A stretch of 64,000 nt of DNA from Austropuccinia psidii. Taxonomy: Eukaryota; Basidiomycota; Pucciniomycetes; Pucciniales; Sphaerophragmiaceae. Positions 23,060 through 36,221 of this stretch are shown one piece after another. The stretch is taken from NCBI GenBank assembly GCA_023105745.1, contig JALGQZ010000013.1, forward strand, positions 6,374,105 through 6,438,104, read 5' to 3'. Made by a program: the position numbers and the translations under genes. Below the pieces are notes generated by a model. It saw nothing but the letters and a program-made list of their open reading frames with translations. It ran no database searches and was not told the origin of the DNA. How positions within the stretch are numbered: the stretch's first letter is position 1; every line of letters starts with the position of its first letter.

Positions 23060-24320
23060 CCCCCCCTCACTCATTACACTAATTAAACCTACATTATTTA
23101 GAAAATTGAGGTGCAATGGTTGTGCTAAAGCCTTGGTCAGGCCATCAGAAAGCATATTCTGAGTTGCAACATAATTTACTTTCAATGTGTCATTTTCTGT
23201 CTTCTCATGGATCCAATGAAAAATAAAATGAAAATTTTCTGATCTTTGGTTAGCTTGAGGCTTCTTTGCTAAGGAGATTTCTCCCTGATTATCCCCAAAG
23301 AGTTATAATGGCTTTGGTACTGGAAGCTTGAGGTCTTCAAGGAGTCTTTCTGACCAAAGCAGATCCTTTCACCCTTCATACTGCTCTTTGTATTCCGCTT
23401 TGCAGGAAGAGGTTGAGACAGTATTTTGCTTTTTACTTTTCCAGTTAATACAACTGTTACCTAACATTGTAAGATATCTGATGATAGATTGTTGATTGTA
23501 AACTCAATTGGCATAATTAACATCACTATAGGTGCAGAGAGAGACATCTCCCCCCCAGACAAAGTGCTAGGTATTTTAGCAAATGTTTGAATGCAATCCA
23601 GTGAGAGTAACCTAGCTTTTCTAAGAATGGTGACAGTTGAGAAGCGACAAATTCCAGGTAAGCTCTTGTTGCTACTTTTAGGTAACTTATCTTTCCAATA
23701 GCTTGCCGATAGTTTTCCTTAAGTGATAGAAACTTTTGGTGATCATCATCGGTGGCTGCTTCAATTCTTAAATTTTCCACCATTGGTGTTGCAACTGATT
23801 TACATTGCAACATGTTGTATTCATCAATTTGATTTTTGATGTATAAATTTTGAGAAAGAAAAATATGTCTGGTTGCTTCATTTGGGGTTATTTTAACACC
23901 TAGGACAAAGCTTGCAGGTCCAAGGTCCCCATTTCAAACCGCTTTATAATAAGTGTTTTGAGCTTTGCAACATTTTCAGATGCAACGGTCATGTTGTTCA
24001 CATGAATATGTACAAAAAAATCCCATCCAGTTTTATCAGAAACAAACAGGCATGGGTAAGCCTCACTTGGAAGCAGTCCAATTGACTTAAAAAACTTGGT
24101 GAGTTCTACGTACCAATATCTCGATGATTGTTTTAAGCCGTATAAGCGCTTTTTTAGCTTCCACACCTTTCCAGAGGAGTGCGCCAATAAAAAGTTAGGT
24201 ATTTTCATGTAGATTTCTTCTTTTAATATTGGTTTGAGAAAGGCTGCCACTGAATTCATGTGATGTATTTCTATATTCTTGTGTGCTGCAACGGCTAGTA
24301 GGCATTTCAGTGAGCTTAAT
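23060..24320 (-). pseudogene. D pol: reverse transcriptase and RNase H remnants
   Basis: Conceptual translation on the minus strand gives copia RT. KKRLYGLKQSSRYWY is present, but the catalytic YVDD block has become HVNN. Downstream VATPMVENLRIEA matches the region after RT, and at about 23100-23180 ATQNMLSDGLTKAL matches the RNase H end just before the polypurine tract. There are several frameshifts and stops. Reverse transcriptase is the named activity of the family; here it must be dead. Confidence 0.8.
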
Positions 24321-25800
24321 TTCCCTGTTGGAGATAGATTATCATTTTAATCCATGCCATGTTTTTGAGAGAATCCTTGTACACAAATATGTATCTTGTG
24401 TTTGATAAGCTTTCCATTTCTGTAAAACTTTATTTTGAACTGAACTGAATTTCCAACTGGTTTTATTCCTTTTGGTAGAGTTGTTTCAATGATGGCACCT
24501 CTTGAGGTTAAAGTATTGAGTTTTTTTTTAAGGCTTCAACCCAGAGCGATTTGTTAAGAAGAGACATTGCTTCATTCCATGTGATTGGATTTTTGGAACT
24601 TGAGGTTATCGCGGCATTTGATCATCCTTTTGAGGACAGGATGTTTGATTCATCAATTTTGGCTAATACATGTTTTGGAGCTTGGTTTGATGAAATTTTG
24701 TAATCCCATCCAGGCTTGGTTGGTGTAATGTTTGGGGATCAATCATTGTTCACAACATTTTCAGAGCTGAAATTTTCATTGTCATGTGGCAACACTATCT
24801 GGCTGGTATTTTCATATTCAGTTATGTTAGTGACACTATTTTTGTCACTGTACTGAGTGAAACTCCCATGTGCATTTTCTTTTACTGGAGGTCCAGGAAA
24901 CACATGTTCATCAAATATGACATCGTGATTCTTGATTATTTTCCCATTATCTAGCATGATCTGCCAAATGTGTTTATGAGAATAATAGCCAGGAATAATT
25001 CCTTTTCTTGATGTAGCTTCAAATTTCGCCTTTCAAAGTGTCTTGGGTATGTTTACATAGCAATGACAACAAAATGTTCTTAGTCAAGATAGATAGAACT
25101 TGGAATTGTTACATAGCTCAAATGGAGTTTTGTTATTGATCATACTACATGGCGTGATATTCTTCCAGGAAAGTGCTAGTTACAACTTCTTTTCTCCAGA
25201 AGTTGGTGGGAAGATTCGAAGTAAAGAGGAATTCTCTAGCCTTCTCACTGGTTGATCTGTTGCCTATTTCTGATATTGGGTTTTGTTTTGGAGAATCTGG
25301 TGCTGTGAATTGCATTCTTATTCCCTTTTTCTTGAGGAATTCTTGTATGCCATAATTGAGATATTTGCCACCATTGTTGTTGATTAATACTTTAATTCAA
25401 ACACCATGTTTCCTTTTGACTTCATGCACATATTTGCTGATTGCGTTTCCAGCATTTGACTTTCTTTTTAGGATTCAGATTGATTTGAAACAACTGAAGT
25501 CATCTGTTAGTTTAAGATAGTAGCTCCCTCCACCAATTCTTGTTGGAGAGATTTTCCCAGAGAGGTCAGAATGGAAAGTATGTCCAGGAATATTTTCTCA
25601 AGGTAATGTACCTTTGTAAGGTAGTGGTTTTGACTTTCTTAGTGAACATTCTTCATAGAATTTTAAATTTTTCACATTGGGATGCATCCTCCTGAAACTT
25701 TCATTTCCTGGGTGTCCAGTGCTTTTGTGTAGTAAATATGGATTTTTGATTATTGACGCAACCTTTGATTTTGGAAAACAAATCTTCATTTAAAGAACAA
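24321..25800 (-). pseudogene. D pol: integrase and GAG-pre-integrase remnants
   Basis: At 25598-25789 the minus strand shows LLHKSTGHPGNESFRRM followed by ECSLRKSKPLP, the GAG-pre-integrase zinc region of copia elements. At 24739-24957 NHDVIFDEHVFPG fits the segment between integrase and RT. The integrase core between them is shattered by stops and shifts. Confidence 0.65.
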
Positions 25801-27056
25801 AAAGATTGTCTCTGACCTTTTGGTTTATTAATATGTTTTTTTATTTCTTAACCAAAAACAAAGATTGAGTTTTTCGTTGATTGTAAAACCCGCCTTCCAT
25901 AATTTCACCATGCTAATTAAGTTTTCTTCTAAGTCTGGTACGTGAAGGCAGTTTAATGTTATAATTTTGTGTTTTGACAGAAACTTAACTTTACCATGTC
26001 CTAGTACTGGCGTCTGAGAAATATTTGCCGTTTCAACAGACATGCTTTTCTCAGTATATGTCATAAAGGCTCTCCTGTCTCCTACCATTTTACTTGAGGC
26101 GGCAGTGTCAAGGTAAGGTTTTAAGTTTTGAGACTTGCATTTTGTTACAAAAGCTTTAAGATACCTAAATACAAGAATTTCTTCCAAAGAAGAGTAACTC
26201 TCTTCAAACGTTGACTCTTGATTAGTGCTGGCTGAATTGTCTTTCTTTCTATTTTCTTTATTGTTTTGTACTTTTTGATTGTTGTTTCTCTTTAGCTTTC
26301 TGCAATCTTCAATTGAATGCTTTGTTGAAGGATTGTGTATCCCATTTCTGCAGTATGGGTAGTTTTGTGCTTTGAATGCTGATTTGGATTGAGCTTGTTG
26401 ACCTTCATAAAATTCTTTTTTAGTTGAATAGCTTTCTCTAATGTAATCATCAATTTTTGAAACTACTTTGGCTGTCTTCAAGGTTTACATTTCATATATG
26501 ATTCTCTTCAAATTATCATATCCTTCAGAAAGCTTACCGATAATAATTTTGGCCAACAGCTCATCAGATATATCAATGACACTTGGTGGTTTCCCTACAC
26601 AAATCCTTACTAAGTTAAGATTCATGAGCTGGATTCTGATATGGCTGATGAATTTTTCTAATTCCTTGCTTTTGCATTTGACGGATAGCAAGGCACAGAA
26701 ATCTCTGTCCTGATTTTTACTTTTACTGTATTGGTAATATGAGGAGATTTCTGCATATAGTTCCGAGGTATTCTTCCCATTTTCTTTGGTACAAAACTTC
26801 ACTCAGTTCTTGGTGTCGAGTGACTGAAAGGTAACACCAGATTCTTTTTGTTTCATCTCCTTATATTTGAGAAAGATGTCAAAGGTTAATTTGGATGGGG
26901 GATTAGCATCCCCATCAATGTAGTCTAAGAACCCAATGTATAGAAAGAATTCCCTGATTTCTACACCCCATTCTGAATAATTTTTCTTCACAAAGAATAG
27001 GTATAACATTCTTTTGTGCAGCAGATTCAGTGATTGCATCTGGGCCCATAACCTAT
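25801..27056 (-). pseudogene. D gag and protease remnants
   Basis: Three consecutive in-frame pieces read as a copia Gag: QSLNLLHKRMLYLFFVKKNYSEWGVE (quoted in two parts: QSLNLLHKRM, NYSEWGVE) at the N-terminus, a capsid part with IISKL-like IIIGKLSEGYDNLKR, and a degraded knuckle (CRNGIHNPSTKHSIEDC). The protease motif follows as LDTAASSKM, where active copies have D-[ST]-G. The pieces are separated by stops at about 26803 and 26485. The primer-binding site candidate lies at 27044-27056. Confidence 0.7.
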
Positions 27057-27514
27057 AAAATTAACTGCTTAATAAGGTATTAATACCTTATGATATTATA
27101 TAGCACACCTGTTTAATAAGGTATTAATACCTTATGATATTATTGGAGAGAAAGCAACAAGATAATAGCACACCTGTAGGTTTGATATGAAAGAAAGAGT
27201 TTGAGTCAATAATAAATTGCATTATGGTTAATAATTCTAACTAACCTGTTTAATAAGGTATTAATACCTTATGATATTATTGGAGAGACAGTGACAAGAT
27301 AACAGAACACCTGTAGGTGTGATATTAAAGAAATAATGTGAGTCTATGGGTGAAAAAGGGACACCCAATTGACTCTTTTTATATTGGCAACTGTCTCAAT
27401 CATTATGCCTAAAATGATGTTGGTTGGGGTAATTTGGGCACCTATTCTAAGAGGGTTCTCTAATAAGTAATGAGTGCTTTCTATGTTATTCACTCTATAA
27501 GTGTCTTTCTTGGA
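27057..27514 (-). repeat. 5' LTR of copia element D, internally expanded
   Basis: About 458 bp against 340 bp in the other LTR. The extra length comes from repetition of the block around the perfect palindrome AAGGTATTAATACCTT, present three times (near 27072, 27120 and 27259). The block TGATATTATTGGAGAGA recurs with it. Confidence 0.7.
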
Positions 27515-28150
27515 ACTAAGATGAGGCTTTTGGATCATTTCTTGAAGTTAGTACTGCCAACCGCTAGTTGAGGTTCAATTCTTTTGGCTAGAGAGATGAA
27601 ACAGTGTAGAATTTCAGCTTGTTTTTTATATCAATAAGTGAGCCTAATTATTCATTAGAGGTTAATTTTGGTTCTTTTTTTACAGGATTCATGATGCTCT
27701 TCTTGGTCAAGAAGCTTTTACCCAATCTGGTTGTGAATCTCTCCAGGATGATGGTTATAAATATATAGAGTAAATATTGAAATCTGAATAATAGAAATTG
27801 TATATGGGGAGCGGTTGAGAAGAACTAATATTAAAATTGCAAAAGCTTAAAAAATAAAATAATATATAAAATCCCAACTTCAATAGATTGTATGTAGCAG
27901 GTATTCATGGTAGGCGGCCCATAACCTATTGTATAAATTATCTTTATTTAAATTACTAATTTACTATATGTAAAGATAGGTACGATCTCTGTTATAAATA
28001 TTAGTAAACAATTATGATGTATTCCCTTAAAAGAATCAATATAAACATAAAAATTATCAATTTGATTAGTAATTTAAAAAAATAATATGAGAAAATATCT
28101 CCCCTTAAAAGAGATCTTTTGAGTTGAGTTTTGCGATTATATATAGTAAA
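27515..28150 (-). other. Scraps of a second copia-type element
   Basis: At 27915-27930 the sequence GGCGGCCCATAACCTAT repeats the primer-binding-site block found beside element D's 5' LTR (GGGCCCATAACCTAT). That suggests another old copia 5' LTR starting near 27928 and running right. I could not find its partner or a reliable frame in 27515-27914. Low confidence. Confidence 0.3.
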
Positions 28151-31100
28151 TGATGTGTTATGCATATGCATATACAAATTTTATTTATGGTTTAGTTTTC
28201 AGTATGAAAATAACACAATACTAATTAACCTTTTCCTAATCTCGCCTTACTTCTATCTAGCCATAAGAGAGTTTCATTGAAAAGAGCTAGAGATCATTTC
28301 CTCCTGGTTTCCACCTTCAAGGGTTTTCAATTAAATCCTTGTGATTATTTCATAATATACTTAATTAAAAACTCAAAAAAAAAGGTTTTAGCTTAGAAAA
28401 CTGATGGGAATCGTGATCAGGGAACAGGATTCTGGAGATACATGGGCTTACAAGGATTATGGCTCAATGTTTGAAAATTCTCTTCATTTAATTTTCTATA
28501 ACTTTTGTGTAATACTTTGAATAATCTTTTATACAGTCATTGGATGAATTCATCCGAGATTAATTTAGTAAATCTGTGATTGAAACCGGTGAACAAGGGG
28601 CTCCTGAGATATTTTCAGCTCAGAAAATGTAAGACTTACCAGTGGATATACATCATGATAGTAAGGGGCAAATTGTCTTTCCACCTAAAAATCAGCTGGT
28701 GAATGTGTAATTAAGCTGAATGAGGGATCTATTTACTCAAAAACACGTGAAAATTCACCTGTTCAATCTATGTATTCCCTATTTGAGCATATAATAGTAA
28801 AAAACAAGTGTTCTGCACTTTCTTCTGCTCCCACTACTTTTCTACCTATTCTAATAATTATTAACAAATATATATTTAAGATTGATCTACTCTAAATAAA
28901 TAACAAAAATTTTCAAAATCTCATAATAAAGCTGATGAATTTCTTCATTATTCTCATTTAACTCAGACCCAAATCACCCTATTTCTCTATTTTATTTATT
29001 TCTTGAGAACACAATATCTATTGACATTCTTTTTTAAACCAATCTATATTCCAAGCTTTCCATGATCAATTAATTAGAAATTTCCCTTTTTTATGATGAT
29101 GATCTTCCATTGATTTCTAAGCCAAGATTTTCTTGTTAGTATTTCAGTGGACCTATTTCTCAACAATAAATTCTTACCTATAAGGAAAGACTCATATATT
29201 TGGTATAAGAAGAAGCTTTAAAGACTCCAAGGGAAATCAACTCCAATAACCCCATCCCATATCTACGTATTTATTTATAAATATAAAAAGCTCTTCCGAC
29301 GTATTTTTATAAATGAATTAGACCCTTTTAAAATCCTCAATTTTAAATCCAATGATATTCTAGAATTAATTATATTATCAAATGAATTATCTACTAATAT
29401 GCAGAGAATCATCACCAATGAGACTCTTTTGTGTGAAATTATGAAGAGAATTTTGAAAGGGTTGTGATTCTGGAAAAAAATCATGTATGTAATTATATTG
29501 CATCATATTTCATGTTTCAAATAACACAAGAAAATTAAAACTTAAATTAAATTGTTTAAGATAAAAATGTGTGGTTCAAGTTTGAGAAATGTTACAATAT
29601 TATTTTTTCTAGAGTTCTTCCTTTTTCAAAAGATACATTCAAAGATAGCCAAATTATCATGGATAAAGAAATCCTCCAGATATTTAGCCATGGTGTGTGA
29701 ATTTTCAACAATAAATACAAATAAAAATGATTTCTGAATTTTATATCAACTAAATATTATTATTATAATAAAACCCACATGGACCAAAATGATATCAACC
29801 CTTGGAATTGTATATTTTATAGCTTAATGAGTAAGGTAAATTTTCATTCATTTCCTGGTCAATGAAGAATATCATTTCATTTTATTCATTTTTAAAGACT
29901 CAATTTTGAAATTGAATTTCCAAAAAAACAGTACTTATGGAAGTTCTGTGGAGGGAATCATTTCATCTATAACATACAGCTCTACCACCAATTTAACTCC
30001 TCTGAAATATATTCAGCATAAATTTTGAACTCCCATTTCAAATTAATTGTAAATTGTTTAAGGTAGTAAAACAGCTTCAAGGTTTAGAGCCTTAAATTCA
30101 TGGTCAAGATTCCCATAATAGAAAATAAAAGGTCAAATTAAATAACTTAGCTTTAAATAATCATGATACAAACTGTAAAAAACTTTCAGTATCTACTTCA
30201 TTTTTTGGTTAAATTAAATGAATACTACTCTATATGATAATAATTCGACATGATATAAATTCAATTTTATTGGATTTACCGCTTCATTTATACTGATAAC
30301 TTTCTAATTTCCAAATTAATTAAGACTTAATTAAGGTCGAAAAACAACTTCAAGGTGTATACCATGAAGCTCATAACTCCAATTGTTTTCCCAATATCTT
30401 AATACTCAAAAATCTCTTTATATAATCCTTCCATATTTTATATATAGGCTATTTTCTTTCTTTAATATTATTTAGGTGATAAGATTATTAAAATTTATAA
30501 TAATGTATTTCAATACCAAAAAGATTTGAATTTCTTGACCTTTTTATGAATAGTTTTACCTTCAAAGACATATTTAAGCTCAACTGATTTGTTCTCTTCA
30601 TATGAATTCTTCCACTTATAAACAAGTCAAGCGAGTAAATTTGCCAAAATTATGGAAGAAACGAACCAGTAAGCCAATCAGCTTTCATAATTTTTATTTA
30701 AAATACAATTCTTCAGTTTTCTGAAATAGTACAATCATCTTATTGATATTCCATGTTCAATTTTCATTTTTGATATTTCAAGTTGAACTTTTGATTTTTC
30801 ATTATCATACTTATGAGACACATTTCCCTTATACGATGAAGGAATAAATTGTCAGCTTTAACAATTAGAACTGTCATATAAGTATTTATCCTATGAAGAA
30901 AATCTTGAGGTGAATTTCAAATCCTTATATTCTGATGAAATTATCAGTAATGAAGTGAGACTTTAAAGACTAAATATAATGATATTATCTTTGTATTTAT
31001 ATCACCTAATAATGAGATTGACAATGCCTTTCTTATGATGAAATCATTAATTAAATGAAAGAATTATAATGATATGAAATAAATAGCCTATTTCAAGGTC

Positions 31101-34100
31101 AAAAGGGGCCTCTTCAAAATATTGTGGCTATTTCAATATGGAGATCAAAATCCCATTTATAAGTCCCATTAATCCTGTAAGCCCATTCTGATTTTATTTC
31201 TCTTTAAATTTCAATCCTTAATTCTGTATTTGGTAATTTCATTTATTTCTACTTCAACTTTAATAATATGGAAATTTATATTTGACTATATCAAGTAATT
31301 GAACCTGTGATGTTCCAAAAAAGAAGAACAATCTTTCCTAATTTCAAATAATTACTTTTATATTCAAGTCTTGATGGATTAAAAACTAATTAAATCGCCA
31401 GTGCCCTTTATTTAGCCTTTCAGAATTATGGAAAATAGAATCTTCCTGTAACTTGAGAACCAGCTATTTAAATAATTAATTATTAGTCAGAAAAATCCTT
31501 TTTTGATCTTATGTGATACTAGACTGGAGAGACCATTTTCTATATATATATATATCCTAGAAGATTCTAAAATGAAAATTTTCACATATGGAATGTAATA
31601 ACAAAATATTATCTTCAATATCCAAGTAGTTGTTACATTCAATTTCATATTAAAAGTGAGTCTATATCATATCATTTATTAATTGTTTTAGAGGTCTTTG
31701 TAATTATTATGATATTTCTTTTGCAATTAAATTGTTTTAGAAGGAGTATTTATCTTAAATTCAATTTAAGATTAACTTAGTTTTGAAAAAAAAGACATGA
31801 AAAGTTACTCTACATAGAGGAACAGTCTATTCTCATATTAATTAAACTATTTGGTATGAAAAAATTTGTAATTTTTTACTCAAGAGTCTTGGTTCCTTTT
31901 AATTTGATATTTAATAGCCTGGAAGGTGTGTTCATTATTTAATTCCAAAATTTGATTTTTATATTTGACGAAAAAAGTGTTAAATTGGTAGCTTGGAATA
32001 TTCTAACTTTGAAACTCCTTATGAAACCTCTATTTTTTGAATTATTAATTATTTCAATTGTAATATTCCTTATTTTAATATTAAAGATCTTATTTTTATT
32101 AATATTCAAAATATTATCATATAGGAGAGACAAAATAATTTGAAACTTATATTTAGTAGAAATAAGAGAAATTAAAATCATAAAAACCAAATTTTTATAT
32201 TAAAAATGAACAAATAAGACAATTTTTAATTATAATAAATTCTGATATTCTTTTTTATTTTATTGATAAGTGAATTGATTTGAATAAAAATCTTCAAAAA
32301 AGGTTTCTAAATATAATTTATTTAATTTATTTGATATATAAATAAAATGATTCAAAAGTGAGGGGGGATAAGAACTCACAAATATAAAAGAGGATGTAAA
32401 GTGAATCCTGGATAGACCCATAACTTTCTAAATAAATAAACCCTTCAAGCCCATGGAAACATCTTTCCACCAAAAGGATGCCTTCTAAAATAACCCATGA
32501 CCCTTTGTTCACCAAATTCATTATCCACCCTTTTGAGCACACAAACGTTCCTCAACTATTTTTGTTATTTCTTTTTTTCATTTGTCTTCATTTTCTTTAT
32601 TATTGATATTCTCAACAAATGTTTTCTAAATTTATTTGAAGTGCCATCTTCTTTTATCACTCATATTTTAGATCCAATTTTTTGACCCTTTCAAAATTAC
32701 TTACAACTTCAAATTGGATCAATTTAAATAAAATATAATATTTTATAAAAATAAAAAACAAATCAATAACACAAAATGTAAAAAAATGGCTTGATAGATA
32801 AGGAAATCTAATTCAAGAGAACTTAATTTTTAAAATATTTTTTGGATTATTAATAAAACTGGAAAAGATGAACTGACCTTGAACCACAATCAATTTCAAT
32901 CACTCAAGAAAATAATTCAACATTTTTAAGAAAAATGTAATCCACAAAATCCTTGAAGAAAAAAAATAAAAAGGAATCAAAATGAGAAAATCAAATCTCT
33001 CATTTTTCCCCTCTTTCGTAGAGTATTGAAGGTCTTTAATGGAACTGATAAAATGGGAAGAATAATTGTGTAACAGCTGAACACTTCATTTAAATTCATC
33101 CAAACCTTGACTAAAATAAGCCCCAAATATTGTCCTGTCTCAAAGATGAAACAAAAAAAATTCCAAGAAAAGAATAAAATTAGCTCTTTGACAATTAGTA
33201 AAGCTGTACTAGTCTGACACAAAAGATTCAATAATATAGCTTAAGAATAGAAACAGAAGTCTCATTAAAAAAATTCTATAATTACAGGTAAAGTCGTATT
33301 CTCAAAGTGCAATCATGTTCTTTCTTTAAAAGGATCCCCAAAGATCAACTTCTTGTGTTTTCAAATTCATGGCTTGATTCTTTCAAAGGTTAAGATTAAT
33401 TACAAAGCTACAAGAATACTGGTTAATAAGAAGCATCTTATCTAGTTATGGTTTTAAATTACATATCCTTTCTGGGTCCAATTTTGGAGAAATTTTACCC
33501 TGTTAATATTTTTAACATGGATAAAACAGAGTTTTTTCATGTGTGAGTGGTTGGGCTTTGATATTTTTTTAAATAATTATCTTATCTTAGCATGCCCCTA
33601 TAAAAGGGCCTTTCATATTCTCAGATAAATGATATAAAATTTAATAAGACTTATTTAACCATGTCTCTGATATGCAATGCCACATGTTCAAAGAAATCCC
33701 CCCTTCTTATTGGTAAGCCCAGGAAACCACAATTCTTTCAAAGGAGAAAATATTCCTTACAATTAGGTTATCAATTTAATTATAATTTGAAGACATGTAT
33801 GAAAATCCAAATTTTGAAAAAATGGGTAATCAGCTGAAAAATCAAACTCCATTAAAATTTATTAATAAATATCTTTGAAACTCACAAAGCATCATATTAA
33901 GGATTATTGAAACTTAAAATCAATTCTTTAATATCAATTTTACTTTGCATGTCTAACTACTTAACTCTAGAATTATATGAAATTTCAAACCCAAATATCA
34001 TAAGCACTTCATTTATTTGGAAATCCCATACTATAACAATAACATAAGCTTGCATTGAATATGAAATATTGATTCACTGAGTGTAATGTACCTCTCTCAA

Positions 34101-34568
34101 CATCCCTGAAGTTCTCTTACACAATAAACAATCAAAAAACTGTTAGGGTAGCATATAAATTGTCTTGACACTTCAAATTTTCCTAAGAAATGAAAAAAGA
34201 ATTAATTCTAAAACTACACTTGAATAAGAAATATATCATCTTAAAAAGCTTGGACTAATTTGTTTTCAAAATTTCATCAAATTTAATCTATTTTCAATTT
34301 CAGAACTATTTAAAAAACTAAAAACCTTTTCAGAAATCAAATTATCTCACTCAAAAGAGCCCTCATTCCAAGTTTCAACAAGTTTCTGTGGTTTAAAAGG
34401 TAATATTAAAGATTTTTACTTATGTAAAGGCTGAAATTGTTAAATAAGATTGATAAAGTTACTGATTTATTAGAAAATCATAATAAAACACTTTATTATA
34501 AATTGATGAACACAATTAAGAAATATTACATATTAGATTATGTGAAACATATTGCTTCAAAACTTGAT
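28151..34568. other. AT-rich region, nothing recognised
   Basis: About 6.4 kb without a reading frame longer than about 85 codons, no motif I know and no long repeat. It includes a (TA)n run at about 31542-31556 and a CCTATAAAAGGGCC box at about 33597 that could be a relic LTR promoter. It looks like ancient transposon debris. Confidence 0.6.
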
Positions 34569-34571
34569 ATT

Positions 34572-34597
34572 AGGGGGTGTCAAAGTTACCAAATCCC
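34572..34597 (+). repeat. Left terminal inverted repeat of H1
   Basis: 26 bases beginning AGGGGGTGTCAAAGTT and ending AAATCCC. Just inside, AAATCCC/GGGATTT words recur in both orientations to about 34670, likely transposase-binding repeats. ATT at 34569-34571 precedes it. Confidence 0.85.
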
Positions 34598-34929
34598 ACA
34601 CTCCAAATCCTGAGTTTTTTTTTGCCAAATCCCAAATTAACTTTTTGGGATTTGGGAAATCCCACATCTCAAGAGGTGAGGTATTTTGAGGTACAAAAAC
34701 CCAAGTTTTTTGGTACTGAATCCCAACTTTAGCTTCACTTAAAGGGACATTTTTACAACACACAACTCAGTAAGGTCATGTTAAATTGCATAAAACTCCC
34801 CTTCTGTTGCATAAAATCTGAATATACTGGTCATTTATTAAGTTATTTGATTTCAAATTGCATTTTCTATACATCCTTTCTTCATTTACCATGCCAAAGG
34901 AATTGCAAAGGCTACCTTTAATTCAGACC

Positions 34930-36111
34930 TTAAACTCACTGCAGTTCATTGATGTCTCAACTCTGATAGTGATTATGATATCCATGAAGATATAATCTTA
35001 TTATATATGATAACATCACAAAGATACATCAATCCTTGTAGAAGATATCAATCACATTACATGTATACAATGAATGATTTACAAATATGATCATCTGAAA
35101 AATTTGGACAGCTATGTAGGACCACACATGAATCATTTGGAAAATTGGCTGCACAAATTAAATATGATAAAATATTACAAAACTCATCACAAAACAAACA
35201 ACAAAATCCTGCCATCCAATTGGCTGTGGCACTATAAAGGCTAGGATTAAATGGCCATGGGGCTTCTGTGGGAAAGATTGGAATGTTCTTTGGAATTAGC
35301 CATGGGGCTATTGTGTTTTAAACTCAAATATTCACTTAGATATTGATGAAGTTGAAGAAAAGATGACTGTGTGGCCAACAATGGAACAATTCAGAAATAT
35401 TTCTCAAGTTATTCCAGCAGAAGGCTTCTGTGGGTGCATTGGGCTTATTGATGGGAGTCTCATACCATTATCACAACGCCCCTCCAATGATGGTGAAGCC
35501 TATTTTGATCACAAAAAGAGGTAAGCTGTTGAATTTTTATTCTTTATTTCATTCTTACTGATTTTTTACAATTAAGGTATTCTATGTCAATACGACTGGT
35601 TTGAAATAAAAACAAACAGTTCACTGCTCTACATGTTGGTTGTACTGGGTCACTTCATGATTGAAATGTCTATCAACATATGAGAATAGCACAAACACCT
35701 CAAGAGGTTTATGAAAAGGATCATTCCTTACTTACCGATTCAGCATATGCAAGCTCTCCTTGGGTTGCTCCAGCCTATAAGGTAGTTTTAGCACAGAATG
35801 AAGACAACCATTCTTTCAATTACTTTCTAGCAAAATCAAGGTTCAGAATCAAGCATGCAATTGAAATTTTGAAGGGGAAGTGGTTTTCTGTAAGGGAAAT
35901 GTGCAATCAAATGAGGGATAATCATGAAATTGAATACTTTGTTAGTTGGGTTGTTTCTTGCACAATTTTACAAAATATGTTAGCACAAATTGGCAATGAA
36001 TTGTTTTATATATATGAGGATGACAATCCACCACATGAAAAGGATCTGTCCAATAAAGACATTGGGGAAGATGCGGTAAATATGTGGAAAAAATTCAACC
36101 AATTAATTTGA
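34930..36111 (+). pseudogene. PIF/Harbinger DDE transposase of H1
   Basis: Domain order fits a Harbinger transposase. An N-terminal helical region ends in LGLNGHGASVGKIGMFFG (35240-35290). Then come the first catalytic Asp in GLIDGSLIPL, FDHKKR, a 56-base intron (35521-35576, GTAAGC to TTAAG), YSM, then HVGCTGSLHD, the second Asp in TDSAYASSPW, and FRIKHAIEILKGKW at the third site. The third acidic residue should be Glu in the two residues before the H; here it is Lys (IKH where relatives commonly read NEH). A TGA replaces the Trp after GSLHD, and other stops lie at about 35235 and 35605. The last 144 codons (35680-36111) remain open. Transposase would cut and join the ends of H1; this copy is dead. 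Confidence 0.8.
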
Positions 36112-36221
36112 CATGGAAAGATAGTCAATTGGGAATTTAATCAGGAGCATTGATTTATGTACTTAATTTAATGTCATACAATGGAGTGGAGATGTTATTG
36201 GTAAAATAAAACTATTTACAA

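Larger units (their letters stand above)
22720..27514 (-). mobile_element. Decayed Ty1/copia element D
   Basis: Direct repeats at 22720-23059 and 27057-27514 bracket remnants of gag, protease, integrase and RT in copia order on the minus strand. The LTRs are well diverged, and the right one is longer because of a local duplication. A purine run (GTGAGGGGGGG on the minus strand) lies beside the left LTR, and GGTTATGGGCCC, a likely primer-binding site, beside the right. This is much older than A, B or E. Confidence 0.8.

Noticed and set aside
33590..33620. CCTATAAAAGGGCC box as a gene promoter
   Set aside because: No gene follows; could be a relic LTR promoter but nothing else supports it.
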